From Gammaproteobacteria bacterium (GTDB lineage: Bacteria; Pseudomonadota; Gammaproteobacteria; Pseudomonadales; Pseudohongiellaceae): DNA of 24,335 nucleotides. The position numbers and the translations under genes are program-made. This document shows, piece by piece, positions 16,566-24,335 of this stretch; positions within the stretch are counted from its first letter, which is position 1; every line of letters begins with the position of its first letter. Below the pieces are notes generated by a model. It had not been told where the DNA came from. It worked only from the letters and a program-made list of their open reading frames with translations, and made no database searches. The DNA is taken from contig JAESUT010000062.1 of assembly GCA_016762995.1 (NCBI GenBank), forward strand, positions 5,610-29,944, in the 5' to 3' direction.

Positions 16566-16632
16566 ATCGTTAGGGGTTGGTCTGTACAAATAATCGAATA
16601 GAAGATTTTGGTAGATTGGACGATATGCTCTG

Positions 16633-16751
16633 ATCTAACCAAAAGTTATGGGGGCGCGAAAGGTCCTTTTTATCTAACCAAGGATTATGGGGATTCTGAA
16701 GGTCTCTTTTAATCTAACCAAGGATTGTGGGGATTCTGAAGGTCTCCTCTG
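16633..16751 (+). repeat. Three tandem 39-40-bp repeats in the thrS leader
   Basis: Units start with ATCTAACCAA at 16633, 16672 and 16712 and share TGGGG and AAGGTC segments. Units 2 and 3 match at 36 of 40 positions, and all four differences are transitions. Unit 1 is one base shorter and more diverged. The array ends 7 bp before the thrS ATG, so it lies inside the thrS 5' UTR. No spacers are present, so it is not a CRISPR. E. coli thrS is repressed by its own product through leader RNA structure; whether these repeats take that role is unknown. Confidence 0.9.
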
Positions 16752-16758
16752 AAGCAAG

Positions 16759-18675
16759 ATGCCGAAAATTACCTTACCAGATGGCAGCGCACGGGAGTAC
16801 GAGAACCCGGTTACTGTAATGGAAGTTGCCGAATCGATTGGCCCGGGACTAGCAAAAGCGGCCCTGGCGGGGCGCGTGGACGGAGTGCTCGTCGATTCCT
16901 CTACTGTTATTTCCAGTGACGCTAATTTGGCAATCATTACTGAGCGGGACAGCGATGGCCTAGAAGTTATCCGTCATTCCTGCGCGCATCTGATGGCTCA
17001 GGCCGTGCAGCGCCTGTTTCCAAAAGCTCAAGTGACTATCGGCCCAGTAATTGAAGACGGTTTCTTCTACGATTTCGCTTTCTCGCGTGCGTTTACTCCT
17101 GAGGATTTGCAGGCCATAGAGAAGGTCATGGGGGAGATCGTTAAAGAGAATCTCACTGTAGAGCGCTCCGTTATGAGTCGCGACGATGCGGTTGCGATGT
17201 TTAATGGGATGGGCGAGGCATACAAAGTTCAGATCATCGAATCTATTCCGGGCGATGAGGATCTGTCGTTCTATCGGCAGGGCGAGTTTATCGATCTCTG
17301 CCGCGGGCCTCACGTACCTGCTACTTCTTCCTTAAAGGCATTCAAGCTCACCTCGGTGGCTGGCGCTTATTGGCGCGGCGATGCCAGCAACGAGATGCTG
17401 CAGAGAATTCATGGAACTGCCTGGGGTTCCAAGAAAGATTTAAAACTATTTTTGCAGCGCATAGAAGAAGCCGAGAAGCGCGACCACCGCAAACTGGGCA
17501 AGCACCTGGATCTCTTTCACTTCCAGGAAGAAGCGCCTGGCATGGCGTTTTGGCATCCCAAGGGTTGGTCGATCTATCTGACCGTCCAACGCTATATGCG
17601 AGAAGTTCAGGATAAGAACAACTACAAAGAAATTAATACACCGCAGTTAGTCGATTACTCCTTGTGGGAAAAATCAGGACACGCCTCGAAATTCGCTGAT
17701 GAGATGTTTAGCGTCGAGTCCGAGAATCGCATGTATGCAATCAAGCCGATGAACTGTCCCTGCCATATTCAGGTTTTTAATCAGGGCTTGAAGAGCTATC
17801 GTGACTTACCGCTACGTCTCGCGGAGTTTGGATCTTGTCACCGCTATGAGCCTTCTGGCAGCATGCACGGCCTTATGCGTGTGCGTAGCTTCGTTCAGGA
17901 CGACGGCCATATCTTTTGTACTGAAGAGCAAATTCAGGCAGAAGTGGCAGACTTTATGACACTGTTATTCGCCGTGTACAAAGATTTCGGGTTTGATGAG
18001 GTGATTCTCAGGCTTTCGACTCGGCCTGAAAAACGTGTCGGTTCAGACGAAGTTTGGGACAAGTCAGAGCAGTCTCTCAAGGACGCGCTAAATGCTACGG
18101 GTTTGCCTTGGGAATTAGTGCCAGGAGAGGGGGCGTTCTATGGCCCTAAGATTGAATGCTCACTGAAGGATTGCATGGGTAGGGTGCAGCAATGCGGAAC
18201 TATTCAAGTCGATTTCAGTACTCCCGGCCGCCTCGGTGCACACTATATAGCAGAAGATAACAGCAAGCAGGAGCCTGTCATGCTGCACCGAGCAGTATTG
18301 GGCTCTTTTGAACGCTTTATTGGCATTCTGATCGAGCACTATGCGGGGGCTATGCCTGCTTGGTTGGCACCAGAACAGGCCATGATTTTGAATATAACGG
18401 ACAAACAGAACGATTATTGCCGAAATTTCGAAGAATCCTTGAAAAATAAGGGGTTTAGAGCGTCTGCGGACTTGAGAAATGAGAAGATCGGCTTTAAAAT
18501 CCGCGAGCACACTTTACAGAAGATTCCGTATCTCCTAGTTGTTGGAGATAAAGAGGTAGAAAACGGTACTGTGGCAGTGCGCAAGCGCGGTGGTGAGGAC
18601 TTGGGAGCGATGACATTCGATGAGTTTTGTAAACTCTTAGATCAGGATGTCGCTAGCCTTGGCCGTAACGCGTAG
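16759..18675 (+). CDS. thrS: Threonyl-tRNA synthetase
   Basis: The 638-residue enzyme (642 in E. coli) charges tRNA-Thr. The N-terminal TGS domain (residues 1-62) is followed by the editing domain with [16 protein letters not shown] near 74-89. Next is the class II catalytic core, with the zinc-binding Cys in [10 protein letters not shown], the His in VQDDGHIFC and the His in [13 protein letters not shown]. The C-terminal anticodon-binding domain ends with [20 protein letters not shown]. All three zinc ligands and the motif arginines are visible. The ribosome binding site is poor (GAAG), and the tandem repeats press against the start, which suggests controlled initiation. infC follows 57 bp downstream, as in most gammaproteobacteria. 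Confidence 0.98.
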   Translation: MPKITLPDGSAREYENPVTVMEVAESIGPGLAKAALAGRVDGVLVDSSTVISSDANLAIITERDSDGLEVIRHSCAHLMAQAVQRLFPKAQVTIGPVIEDGFFYDFAFSRAFTPEDLQAIEKVMGEIVKENLTVERSVMSRDDAVAMFNGMGEAYKVQIIESIPGDEDLSFYRQGEFIDLCRGPHVPATSSLKAFKLTSVAGAYWRGDASNEMLQRIHGTAWGSKKDLKLFLQRIEEAEKRDHRKLGKHLDLFHFQEEAPGMAFWHPKGWSIYLTVQRYMREVQDKNNYKEINTPQLVDYSLWEKSGHASKFADEMFSVESENRMYAIKPMNCPCHIQVFNQGLKSYRDLPLRLAEFGSCHRYEPSGSMHGLMRVRSFVQDDGHIFCTEEQIQAEVADFMTLLFAVYKDFGFDEVILRLSTRPEKRVGSDEVWDKSEQSLKDALNATGLPWELVPGEGAFYGPKIECSLKDCMGRVQQCGTIQVDFSTPGRLGAHYIAEDNSKQEPVMLHRAVLGSFERFIGILIEHYAGAMPAWLAPEQAMILNITDKQNDYCRNFEESLKNKGFRASADLRNEKIGFKIREHTLQKIPYLLVVGDKEVENGTVAVRKRGGEDLGAMTFDEFCKLLDQDVASLGRNA

Positions 18676-18732
18676 CAAACAACAGAGAATTTTAATGACA
18701 TTGAATACGAGGAATAAGCGTTCGCGCATATC

Positions 18733-19257
18733 ATGAGGAGCAGTTCTAAAAAGCCCATCATTAATGAATTTATCACCGCCGAAGAGGTTCGCCTGGTCGG
18801 TGAGGCCGGAGAGCAACTCGGCATTAAATCATTACAGGACGCGAGGGCAGAAGCAGCCGAAGCCAAGCTTGATTTGGTACTTATAGCACCTGATGCGGAC
18901 CCGCAAGTCTGCAAGCTCATGGACTATGGCAAGCACATATTCGACCTCAAGAAGGAAAAGGCTGCTAACAAGAAGAAGCAGCGGCGAACTCAAGTTAAAG
19001 AGATAAAATTTCGACCAGGGACGGAGATTGGAGATTATCAGGTAAAACTACGCAACCTGATACGTTTCCTAGAAGATGGGGACAAGGCCAAGGTATCGCT
19101 TAGATTCCGCGGCCGGGAAATGGCCCATCAACATCTTGGTATGGAGCTAGTTGGCAGGATCAAAGACGATCTTGTCGAGTACGGCACCGTAGAGCAGGAG
19201 CCCAAGATGGAAGGCCGGCAAATCATTATGGTTTTGGCACCGGTCAAAAAGCGCTAA
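18733..19257 (+). CDS. infC: Translation initiation factor IF-3
   Basis: IF-3 binds the 30S subunit, blocks early joining of 50S and checks the initiator tRNA/start codon. Both halves are present: the N domain ([21 protein letters not shown]) and the C domain ([19 protein letters not shown] ... FRGREMAHQ ... [11 protein letters not shown]). The product is 174 residues from the ATG at 18733. In E. coli and Pseudomonas infC begins with the rare AUU codon used for autoregulation. No in-frame AUU lies between the stop at 18715-18717 and this ATG; only an AUC at 18730 is near. The one good Shine-Dalgarno, GAGGA at 18709-18713, is 19 bases before the ATG, which is too far. The true start is therefore less certain than the gene. 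Confidence 0.95.
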   Translation: MRSSSKKPIINEFITAEEVRLVGEAGEQLGIKSLQDARAEAAEAKLDLVLIAPDADPQVCKLMDYGKHIFDLKKEKAANKKKQRRTQVKEIKFRPGTEIGDYQVKLRNLIRFLEDGDKAKVSLRFRGREMAHQHLGMELVGRIKDDLVEYGTVEQEPKMEGRQIIMVLAPVKKR

Positions 19258-19267
19258 CGAGAACAAG

Positions 19268-19326
19268 GGTCAGCCTCCAATCATCTAATCGATGATCCAA
19301 GTGGTTCATTGGAGGCTGGCCTTTTC
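19268..19326 (+). terminator. Terminator or attenuator between infC and rpmI
   Basis: A 14-bp stem with one G-T pair forms between GGTCAGCCTCCAAT (19268-19281) and ATTGGAGGCTGGCC (19308-19321), followed by TTTT. It starts 11 bp after the infC stop and would cut transcription into rpmI-rplT. A second ATTGGAG at 19372-19378 and an ATCCAAT at 19351-19357 allow alternative pairings. In E. coli, L20 represses rpmI-rplT through structure in this region. Confidence 0.7.
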
Positions 19327-19398
19327 GATTGTTAGGTATTTATTAAAAGCATCCAATAGTTACTGATAAACATTGGAGCAAATGCGGAGTTATATGTA

Positions 19399-19596
19399 AT
19401 GGCTGGAAAATTAAAAACCCACAGTGGTGCTGCGAAGCGGTTTAAGAAAACTGCCTCCGGTTACAAGCGCAAGAGCGCTTACAAGAGTCATATCCTGACT
19501 AAGATGACGACCAAGCGAAAGCGACAGTTGCGCGGGACTACTCCTGTGCATGCTGACAATATGCCAGCAATTAAACGCATGCTACGCAAAGTCTAA
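19399..19596 (+). CDS. rpmI: 50S ribosomal protein L35
   Basis: The 65-residue, highly basic protein has the L35 pattern: [19 protein letters not shown] at the start, then [16 protein letters not shown] and a [10 protein letters not shown] end. GGAG lies nine bases before the ATG. rplT follows after 27 bp. The gene sits downstream of an attenuator-like stem. Confidence 0.97.
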   Translation: MAGKLKTHSGAAKRFKKTASGYKRKSAYKSHILTKMTTKRKRQLRGTTPVHADNMPAIKRMLRKV

Positions 19597-19623
19597 TCAT
19601 AAAATTAATCAGGAGAATTTAAC

Positions 19624-21020
<1,397 letters not shown>

Positions 21021-21049
21021 CAAGTAATTCCAAAGTGTTGACCTAAGCA

Positions 21050-23437
21050 ATGATATTCAGCGAACAATGGCTTCGAGAATGGGTAAGCCCAGACCTTGAA
21101 ACACAGCAACTAATCGACGAACTCACCATGGCCGGCCTCGAGGTCGATGGTGCAACACCTGTTGCACGTCAGTGCAGTGGCATAGTCGTGGGTCTGGTGG
21201 AGTCTGTCGAGCCGCACCCTGATGCAGATAAACTCAGTCTGTGCTCTGTATCCGATGGCACTGAATCGTTTCAAGTTGTGTGCGGCGCACCGAACGTTCG
21301 AGCCGGTTTAAAGGTACCCTTTGCGAAGCTCGGTGCTGAAATCATTGAAGCTGCTGGCGCGAAGCCATTTAAGATTAAGAAGGCAAAGATACGCGGCATC
21401 GAGTCGAATGGCATGCTCTGTTCCAGCGAAGAGCTAGGCTTGGAAGAGAGCTCCGATGGATTGCTGGAGCTTTTTCCGGATGCAATCGTCGGCGAAGATA
21501 TACGAAGCTGCCTGCAACTAGATGACACGAGCATAGAATTAGATCTGACCCCAAATCGCGGTGACTGCTTGGGCATGATTGGACTTGCTCGAGAAGTAGG
21601 TGTTATTGCAAGAAAGGATGTGAAGCCCTTAGATTTTCCGATGCCGGTGGAGTCAATCACCGATGAGTTCGAGGTTAGGATTAGCGCGAAAGATGCCTGC
21701 CCTCGTTACCTTGGGCGTGTTATCAAGAATATCAATCTCAATTGTGAGTCTCCTCTGTGGATGAAGGAAAAACTACGGCGCTCTGGGCTGCGAAGTATTG
21801 ACCCGGTTGTTGATGTAACAAATTACGTGTTAATGGAACTCGGTCAGCCTATGCACGCATTCGATCTCGCGAAGCTAGAAGGGCATATCGACGTTCGTTT
21901 TGCGAAGCAGGGCGAGCAGTTAGAACTGCTCGATGGAAAAGAGATAGAGCTGACCCCTGAAACCTTGCTTATCAGCGATGCATCAAAACCCGTTGCTATA
22001 GCCGGCATCATGGGAGGCATGGAGACAGCTGTGAGCGACCAGACGGAGCATGTGTTTCTAGAGTGTGCATTCTTTGCTCCGTTGGCTGTAGCTGGTAAGG
22101 CGAGGTCCTATGGTATGCACACTGATGCATCGCACCGTTATGAACGAGGCGTCGACTATCAATTACAGCAAACTGCAATGCACAGGGCTACTCAGCTGCT
22201 CCTCGATATCTGCGGTGGCGATGCAGGGCCGATTACCGAAGCGGTGGGTAATCTCCCCGAACCTATCGAAATTAACCTGAAGCACAGCTCCATTAGTAGC
22301 TTGCTCGGCATTCAGATGGATAAAAAAGAGGTCAGAGACATCTTGGGCAGGCTAGGATTCGGTCTCGCGGCAGACGAGACTGAGGTGTTACGGGTTTCGG
22401 TGCCATCCTATCGCTTCGATGTCAGCATTGAGGCAGATCTGATCGAAGAATTGGCTAGAATCTATGGCTACAACAACCTGCCGCAGACAGGCGGCCTCGG
22501 CAATCAATGCCTGAGCTCGAAGCCAGAGTCTCACATCGCACTAAGCCAGATTCGACAGCAGTTGGTGGCTTTGGGTTATCAGGAGGTGGTTACCTACAGT
22601 TTTATCGAGCCATCTCTTGCCGATATGCTTTTTCCTGAACAGCATGGAGTCTCGTTACAGAATCCGATATCCGCCGACATGGCGGTGATGCGCACAAGTA
22701 TTTTGCCAGGACTAATCTCGACACTGAAATACAATGAAAACCGTCAGATAGAGCGCATTCGAATCTTTGAATCAGGCTTGGTGTTTGAGCGCAGCGGCGA
22801 TGAAATAAAACAGACCGCGATGCTGTCCGGGCTAGTTTCGGGCAATAAAATGCCAATTAATTGGAGCAATAACAAAGATTTATCTGATTTTTATGATCTA
22901 AAAGGTGATGTTGAGCTGTTGCTAGCTCTGGGCCTGGAAGCAGATAAGTATTCCTTTGTATCAGCAGAGTACGCCTGCTTTCATAGCGGACAATGCGCCC
23001 GTATTGAGAGAGAGGGTGAGGTAGTTGGATACATTGGTGCTCTACACCCTGCAATGCAGCGGAAACTGGGCATCACAGGCAATTGCTATATGTTCGAAGT
23101 CAAGCTAGCGCCGTTACAAGAGCGCCGATTACCAGCGGCTAGCGCGCTTTCTAAATTCCCAGAGGTGAGTCGGGATTTGGCTATCCTGATCGACAGCAAC
23201 TACACATCGAGTGAAGTTCTGGCCAATGTGCGTGAAAATGCGGGCGAGCACTTAACTGATCTGCGAATATTTGATGTTTATCAAGGGGATGCAGTCGCAG
23301 AAGACAAAAAAAGTCTTGCTTTGGGCTTGACGTGGCAGCATCCTTCGCGCACTCTTAGCGAAGACGACATAAATACAATAATTAGTAAGTGCGTCAACGG
23401 GCTACAAGATAAATTTAATGCAAATTTGCGGAATTAG
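21050..23437 (+). CDS. pheT: Phenylalanyl-tRNA synthetase beta subunit
   Basis: The 795-residue beta subunit (same length as E. coli) completes the synthetase and edits mischarged Tyr. Domains in order are: the tRNA-binding OB fold at about 40-150 ([20 protein letters not shown]); the B3/B4 editing domain at about 215-390 ([20 protein letters not shown]); B5 at about 400-475 ([20 protein letters not shown]); the catalytic-like fold; and the FDX-ACB anticodon domain at the C-terminus ([20 protein letters not shown]). The ATG at 21050 has only a weak purine stretch upstream, so translation may be coupled to pheS. Confidence 0.98.
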   Translation: MIFSEQWLREWVSPDLETQQLIDELTMAGLEVDGATPVARQCSGIVVGLVESVEPHPDADKLSLCSVSDGTESFQVVCGAPNVRAGLKVPFAKLGAEIIEAAGAKPFKIKKAKIRGIESNGMLCSSEELGLEESSDGLLELFPDAIVGEDIRSCLQLDDTSIELDLTPNRGDCLGMIGLAREVGVIARKDVKPLDFPMPVESITDEFEVRISAKDACPRYLGRVIKNINLNCESPLWMKEKLRRSGLRSIDPVVDVTNYVLMELGQPMHAFDLAKLEGHIDVRFAKQGEQLELLDGKEIELTPETLLISDASKPVAIAGIMGGMETAVSDQTEHVFLECAFFAPLAVAGKARSYGMHTDASHRYERGVDYQLQQTAMHRATQLLLDICGGDAGPITEAVGNLPEPIEINLKHSSISSLLGIQMDKKEVRDILGRLGFGLAADETEVLRVSVPSYRFDVSIEADLIEELARIYGYNNLPQTGGLGNQCLSSKPESHIALSQIRQQLVALGYQEVVTYSFIEPSLADMLFPEQHGVSLQNPISADMAVMRTSILPGLISTLKYNENRQIERIRIFESGLVFERSGDEIKQTAMLSGLVSGNKMPINWSNNKDLSDFYDLKGDVELLLALGLEADKYSFVSAEYACFHSGQCARIEREGEVVGYIGALHPAMQRKLGITGNCYMFEVKLAPLQERRLPAASALSKFPEVSRDLAILIDSNYTSSEVLANVRENAGEHLTDLRIFDVYQGDAVAEDKKSLALGLTWQHPSRTLSEDDINTIISKCVNGLQDKFNANLRN

Positions 23438-23451
23438 TTGAGGATTTTGAT

Positions 23452-23760
23452 ATGGCGGATGGAGCACTTACAAAAGCCGATATGGCTGAACGCCTCTTCG
23501 AAGAACTAGGGCTTAATAAACGCGAAGCCAAGGAAGTTGTAGAGCAGTTTTTCGAAGAAATCCGCCTCTCCTTAGAGCGCAACGAGCAAGTAAAATTGTC
23601 TGGATACGGCAATTTTGATTTAAGAGACAAGAAGCAGCGACCGGGGCGCAACCCAAAAACAGGCGAAGAGATTCCAATCAAGGCCAGACGCGTAGTAACA
23701 TTCCGTCCAGGGCAGAAATTAAAGGCAAGGGTAGAGGGTTATGCTGGAACCGAAGAATAA
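23452..23760 (+). CDS. ihfA: Integration host factor subunit alpha
   Basis: This 102-residue partner of IhfB begins [20 protein letters not shown] and has the DNA-bending arm signature [20 protein letters not shown], then [21 protein letters not shown] lies just before the ATG. It is 14 bp after pheT, the conserved position. Its last 20 bases overlap the start of the MerR-type gene, so the two are probably translationally coupled. Confidence 0.97.
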   Translation: MADGALTKADMAERLFEELGLNKREAKEVVEQFFEEIRLSLERNEQVKLSGYGNFDLRDKKQRPGRNPKTGEEIPIKARRVVTFRPGQKLKARVEGYAGTEE

Positions 23761-24094
23761 CGACGAATTACCTCCAATCCCTCCAAAGCGCTATTTCACT
23801 ATCGGTGAAGTGGGTGAGTTGTGTGCGGTTAAGCCGCATGTTCTACGTTATTGGGAGGCTGAATTTCCTCAGCTTAAGCCAGTAAAGCGACGCGGTAACC
23901 GTCGCTATTATCAGCGCCAAGATGTCATTTTAATCAGGCAGATCAAGAGCTTACTGTACGAGCAAGGCTATACTATTGGCGGCGCACGGCAGAAAATGAG
24001 TGATAACCCTGAAGAGCTTGCAAAATCCAACGTCAACGCCAGCGAGATCCGATCTCTGGTTAAAGACTTAGAGACTGTCATTGCAAGGTTATAG
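23741..24094 (+). CDS. MerR-family transcriptional regulator
   Basis: The 117-residue protein has an N-terminal MerR winged helix-turn-helix ([27 protein letters not shown], then [20 protein letters not shown]) and a short C-terminal helix ([17 protein letters not shown]) for dimerisation. There is no Cys-rich metal loop or ligand-binding domain, so it belongs to the small class that follows ihfA in Pseudomonas and many relatives. The inducer and targets are unknown. The start at 23741 lies inside the end of ihfA. No terminator is obvious after it. Confidence 0.93.
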   Translation: MLEPKNNDELPPIPPKRYFTIGEVGELCAVKPHVLRYWEAEFPQLKPVKRRGNRRYYQRQDVILIRQIKSLLYEQGYTIGGARQKMSDNPEELAKSNVNASEIRSLVKDLETVIARL

Positions 24095-24143
24095 GCATTT
24101 CTGCAGTAGCTAATCCGCCGTGATCTCAACACTGTTTCCAAAT

Positions 24144-24217
24144 CGGGAAGTAGCGCAGCCTGTTCACGTACCAAGCTTGGGAATGAGGGATGAGGTAAGC
24201 GAATAAGAAACCGCTGT
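24144..24217 (+). pseudogene. Decayed tRNA-Pro (UGG) copy
   Basis: CGGGAAGTAGCGCAGCCTG (24144-24162) is a near-exact tRNA-Pro 5' end. Continuing without gaps, CTTGGGA falls where the anticodon loop should be, giving anticodon TGG. A T-arm remnant (GAGGTAAGCGAAT) follows at about the right distance. The acceptor 3' strand, the D-stem partner and the anticodon stem pairs are lost, so it cannot fold as a tRNA. It resembles the intact tRNA-Pro(GGG) downstream at 17 of its first 20 positions. Confidence 0.7.
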
Positions 24218-24261
24218 AGGTCGGTTACAGTTCAATAGTTACTGTTAAATTACCTATTTAT

Positions 24262-24335
24262 CGGGGCGTAGCGCAGTCTGGTAGCGCACTACACTGGGGG
24301 TGTAGTGGTCGTCGATTCAAATCCGGCCGCCCCGA
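24262..24335 (+). tRNA. tRNA-Pro (GGG), 3' CCA beyond window
   Basis: CGGGGCG pairs with CGCCCCG across the acceptor stem. The D stem GCGC/GCGC and the anticodon arm CTACA-CTGGGGG-TGTAG give anticodon GGG, and a GATTCAAATC T loop is present. The sequence stops at discriminator A73, so three bases (CCA) are outside the window. A tRNA-Pro after ihfA-merR is also found in Pseudomonas. Confidence 0.95.

Noticed and set aside
16633..16751. CRISPR-like array
   Set aside because: The units are directly adjacent with no spacers and only three copies. It is a simple tandem repeat.
24225..24253. TTACAG and AATTAC as a promoter for tRNA-Pro
   Set aside because: The -10 match is poor at any normal spacing, so I could not choose a promoter with confidence.

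Overview
The window is chromosomal DNA from a gammaproteobacterium, most likely from the Pseudomonas/Cellvibrionales side of the class. The evidence is the TyrA-AroA fusion, the order gyrA-pheA-tyrA/aroA-cmk-rpsA-ihfB-lapA-lapB-pyrF, a wbpL-wbpM pair between ihfB and uvrB, and the block thrS-infC-rpmI-rplT-pheS-pheT-ihfA-merR-tRNA-Pro. All of these follow the Pseudomonas pattern as I know it. Base composition looks moderate and even, and no gene stands out as foreign.

Layout. 1-516 is the 3' end of gyrA, closed by a hairpin. 619-4410 holds aromatic amino-acid genes and cmk: a prephenate dehydratase without a chorismate mutase domain, a TyrA-AroA (EPSP synthase) fusion, and cytidylate kinase. 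The serC and hisC2 genes usual in this cluster in Pseudomonas are absent. 4572-6245 is rpsA (ribosomal protein S1). ihfB (6445) is preceded by a perfect match to the IHF consensus and followed by a terminator. 6862-9591 holds lapA and lapB (LPS assembly control), pyrF and a secreted ComEA-like protein. 9726-12766 holds a WbpL-type initiating sugar-phosphate transferase and a WbpM-type 4,6-dehydratase, which start O-antigen synthesis; the rest of an O-antigen cluster is not here. ppiA lies convergent on the minus strand.

13472-14132 is a 660-bp region with no recognised gene. It contains a possible 213-bp element with imperfect inverted ends that encloses a 50-codon ORF with a ribosome binding site. 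It is followed by tRNA-Asn (minus), uvrB, tRNA-Val(GAC), and three 40-bp tandem repeats that run up to the thrS start. thrS-infC-rpmI-rplT-pheS-pheT-ihfA-merR form a compact translation cluster, interrupted by an attenuator-like stem between infC and rpmI. The window ends in tRNA-Pro(GGG), with a decayed tRNA-Pro(UGG) copy about 120 bp upstream of it.

The genes are almost all housekeeping: aromatic amino-acid and pyrimidine supply, translation, nucleoid structure (both IHF subunits), envelope assembly and DNA repair. I see no prophage, defence island, CRISPR array or clear new multigene system. The points of interest are in the non-coding DNA and in domain and gene losses.
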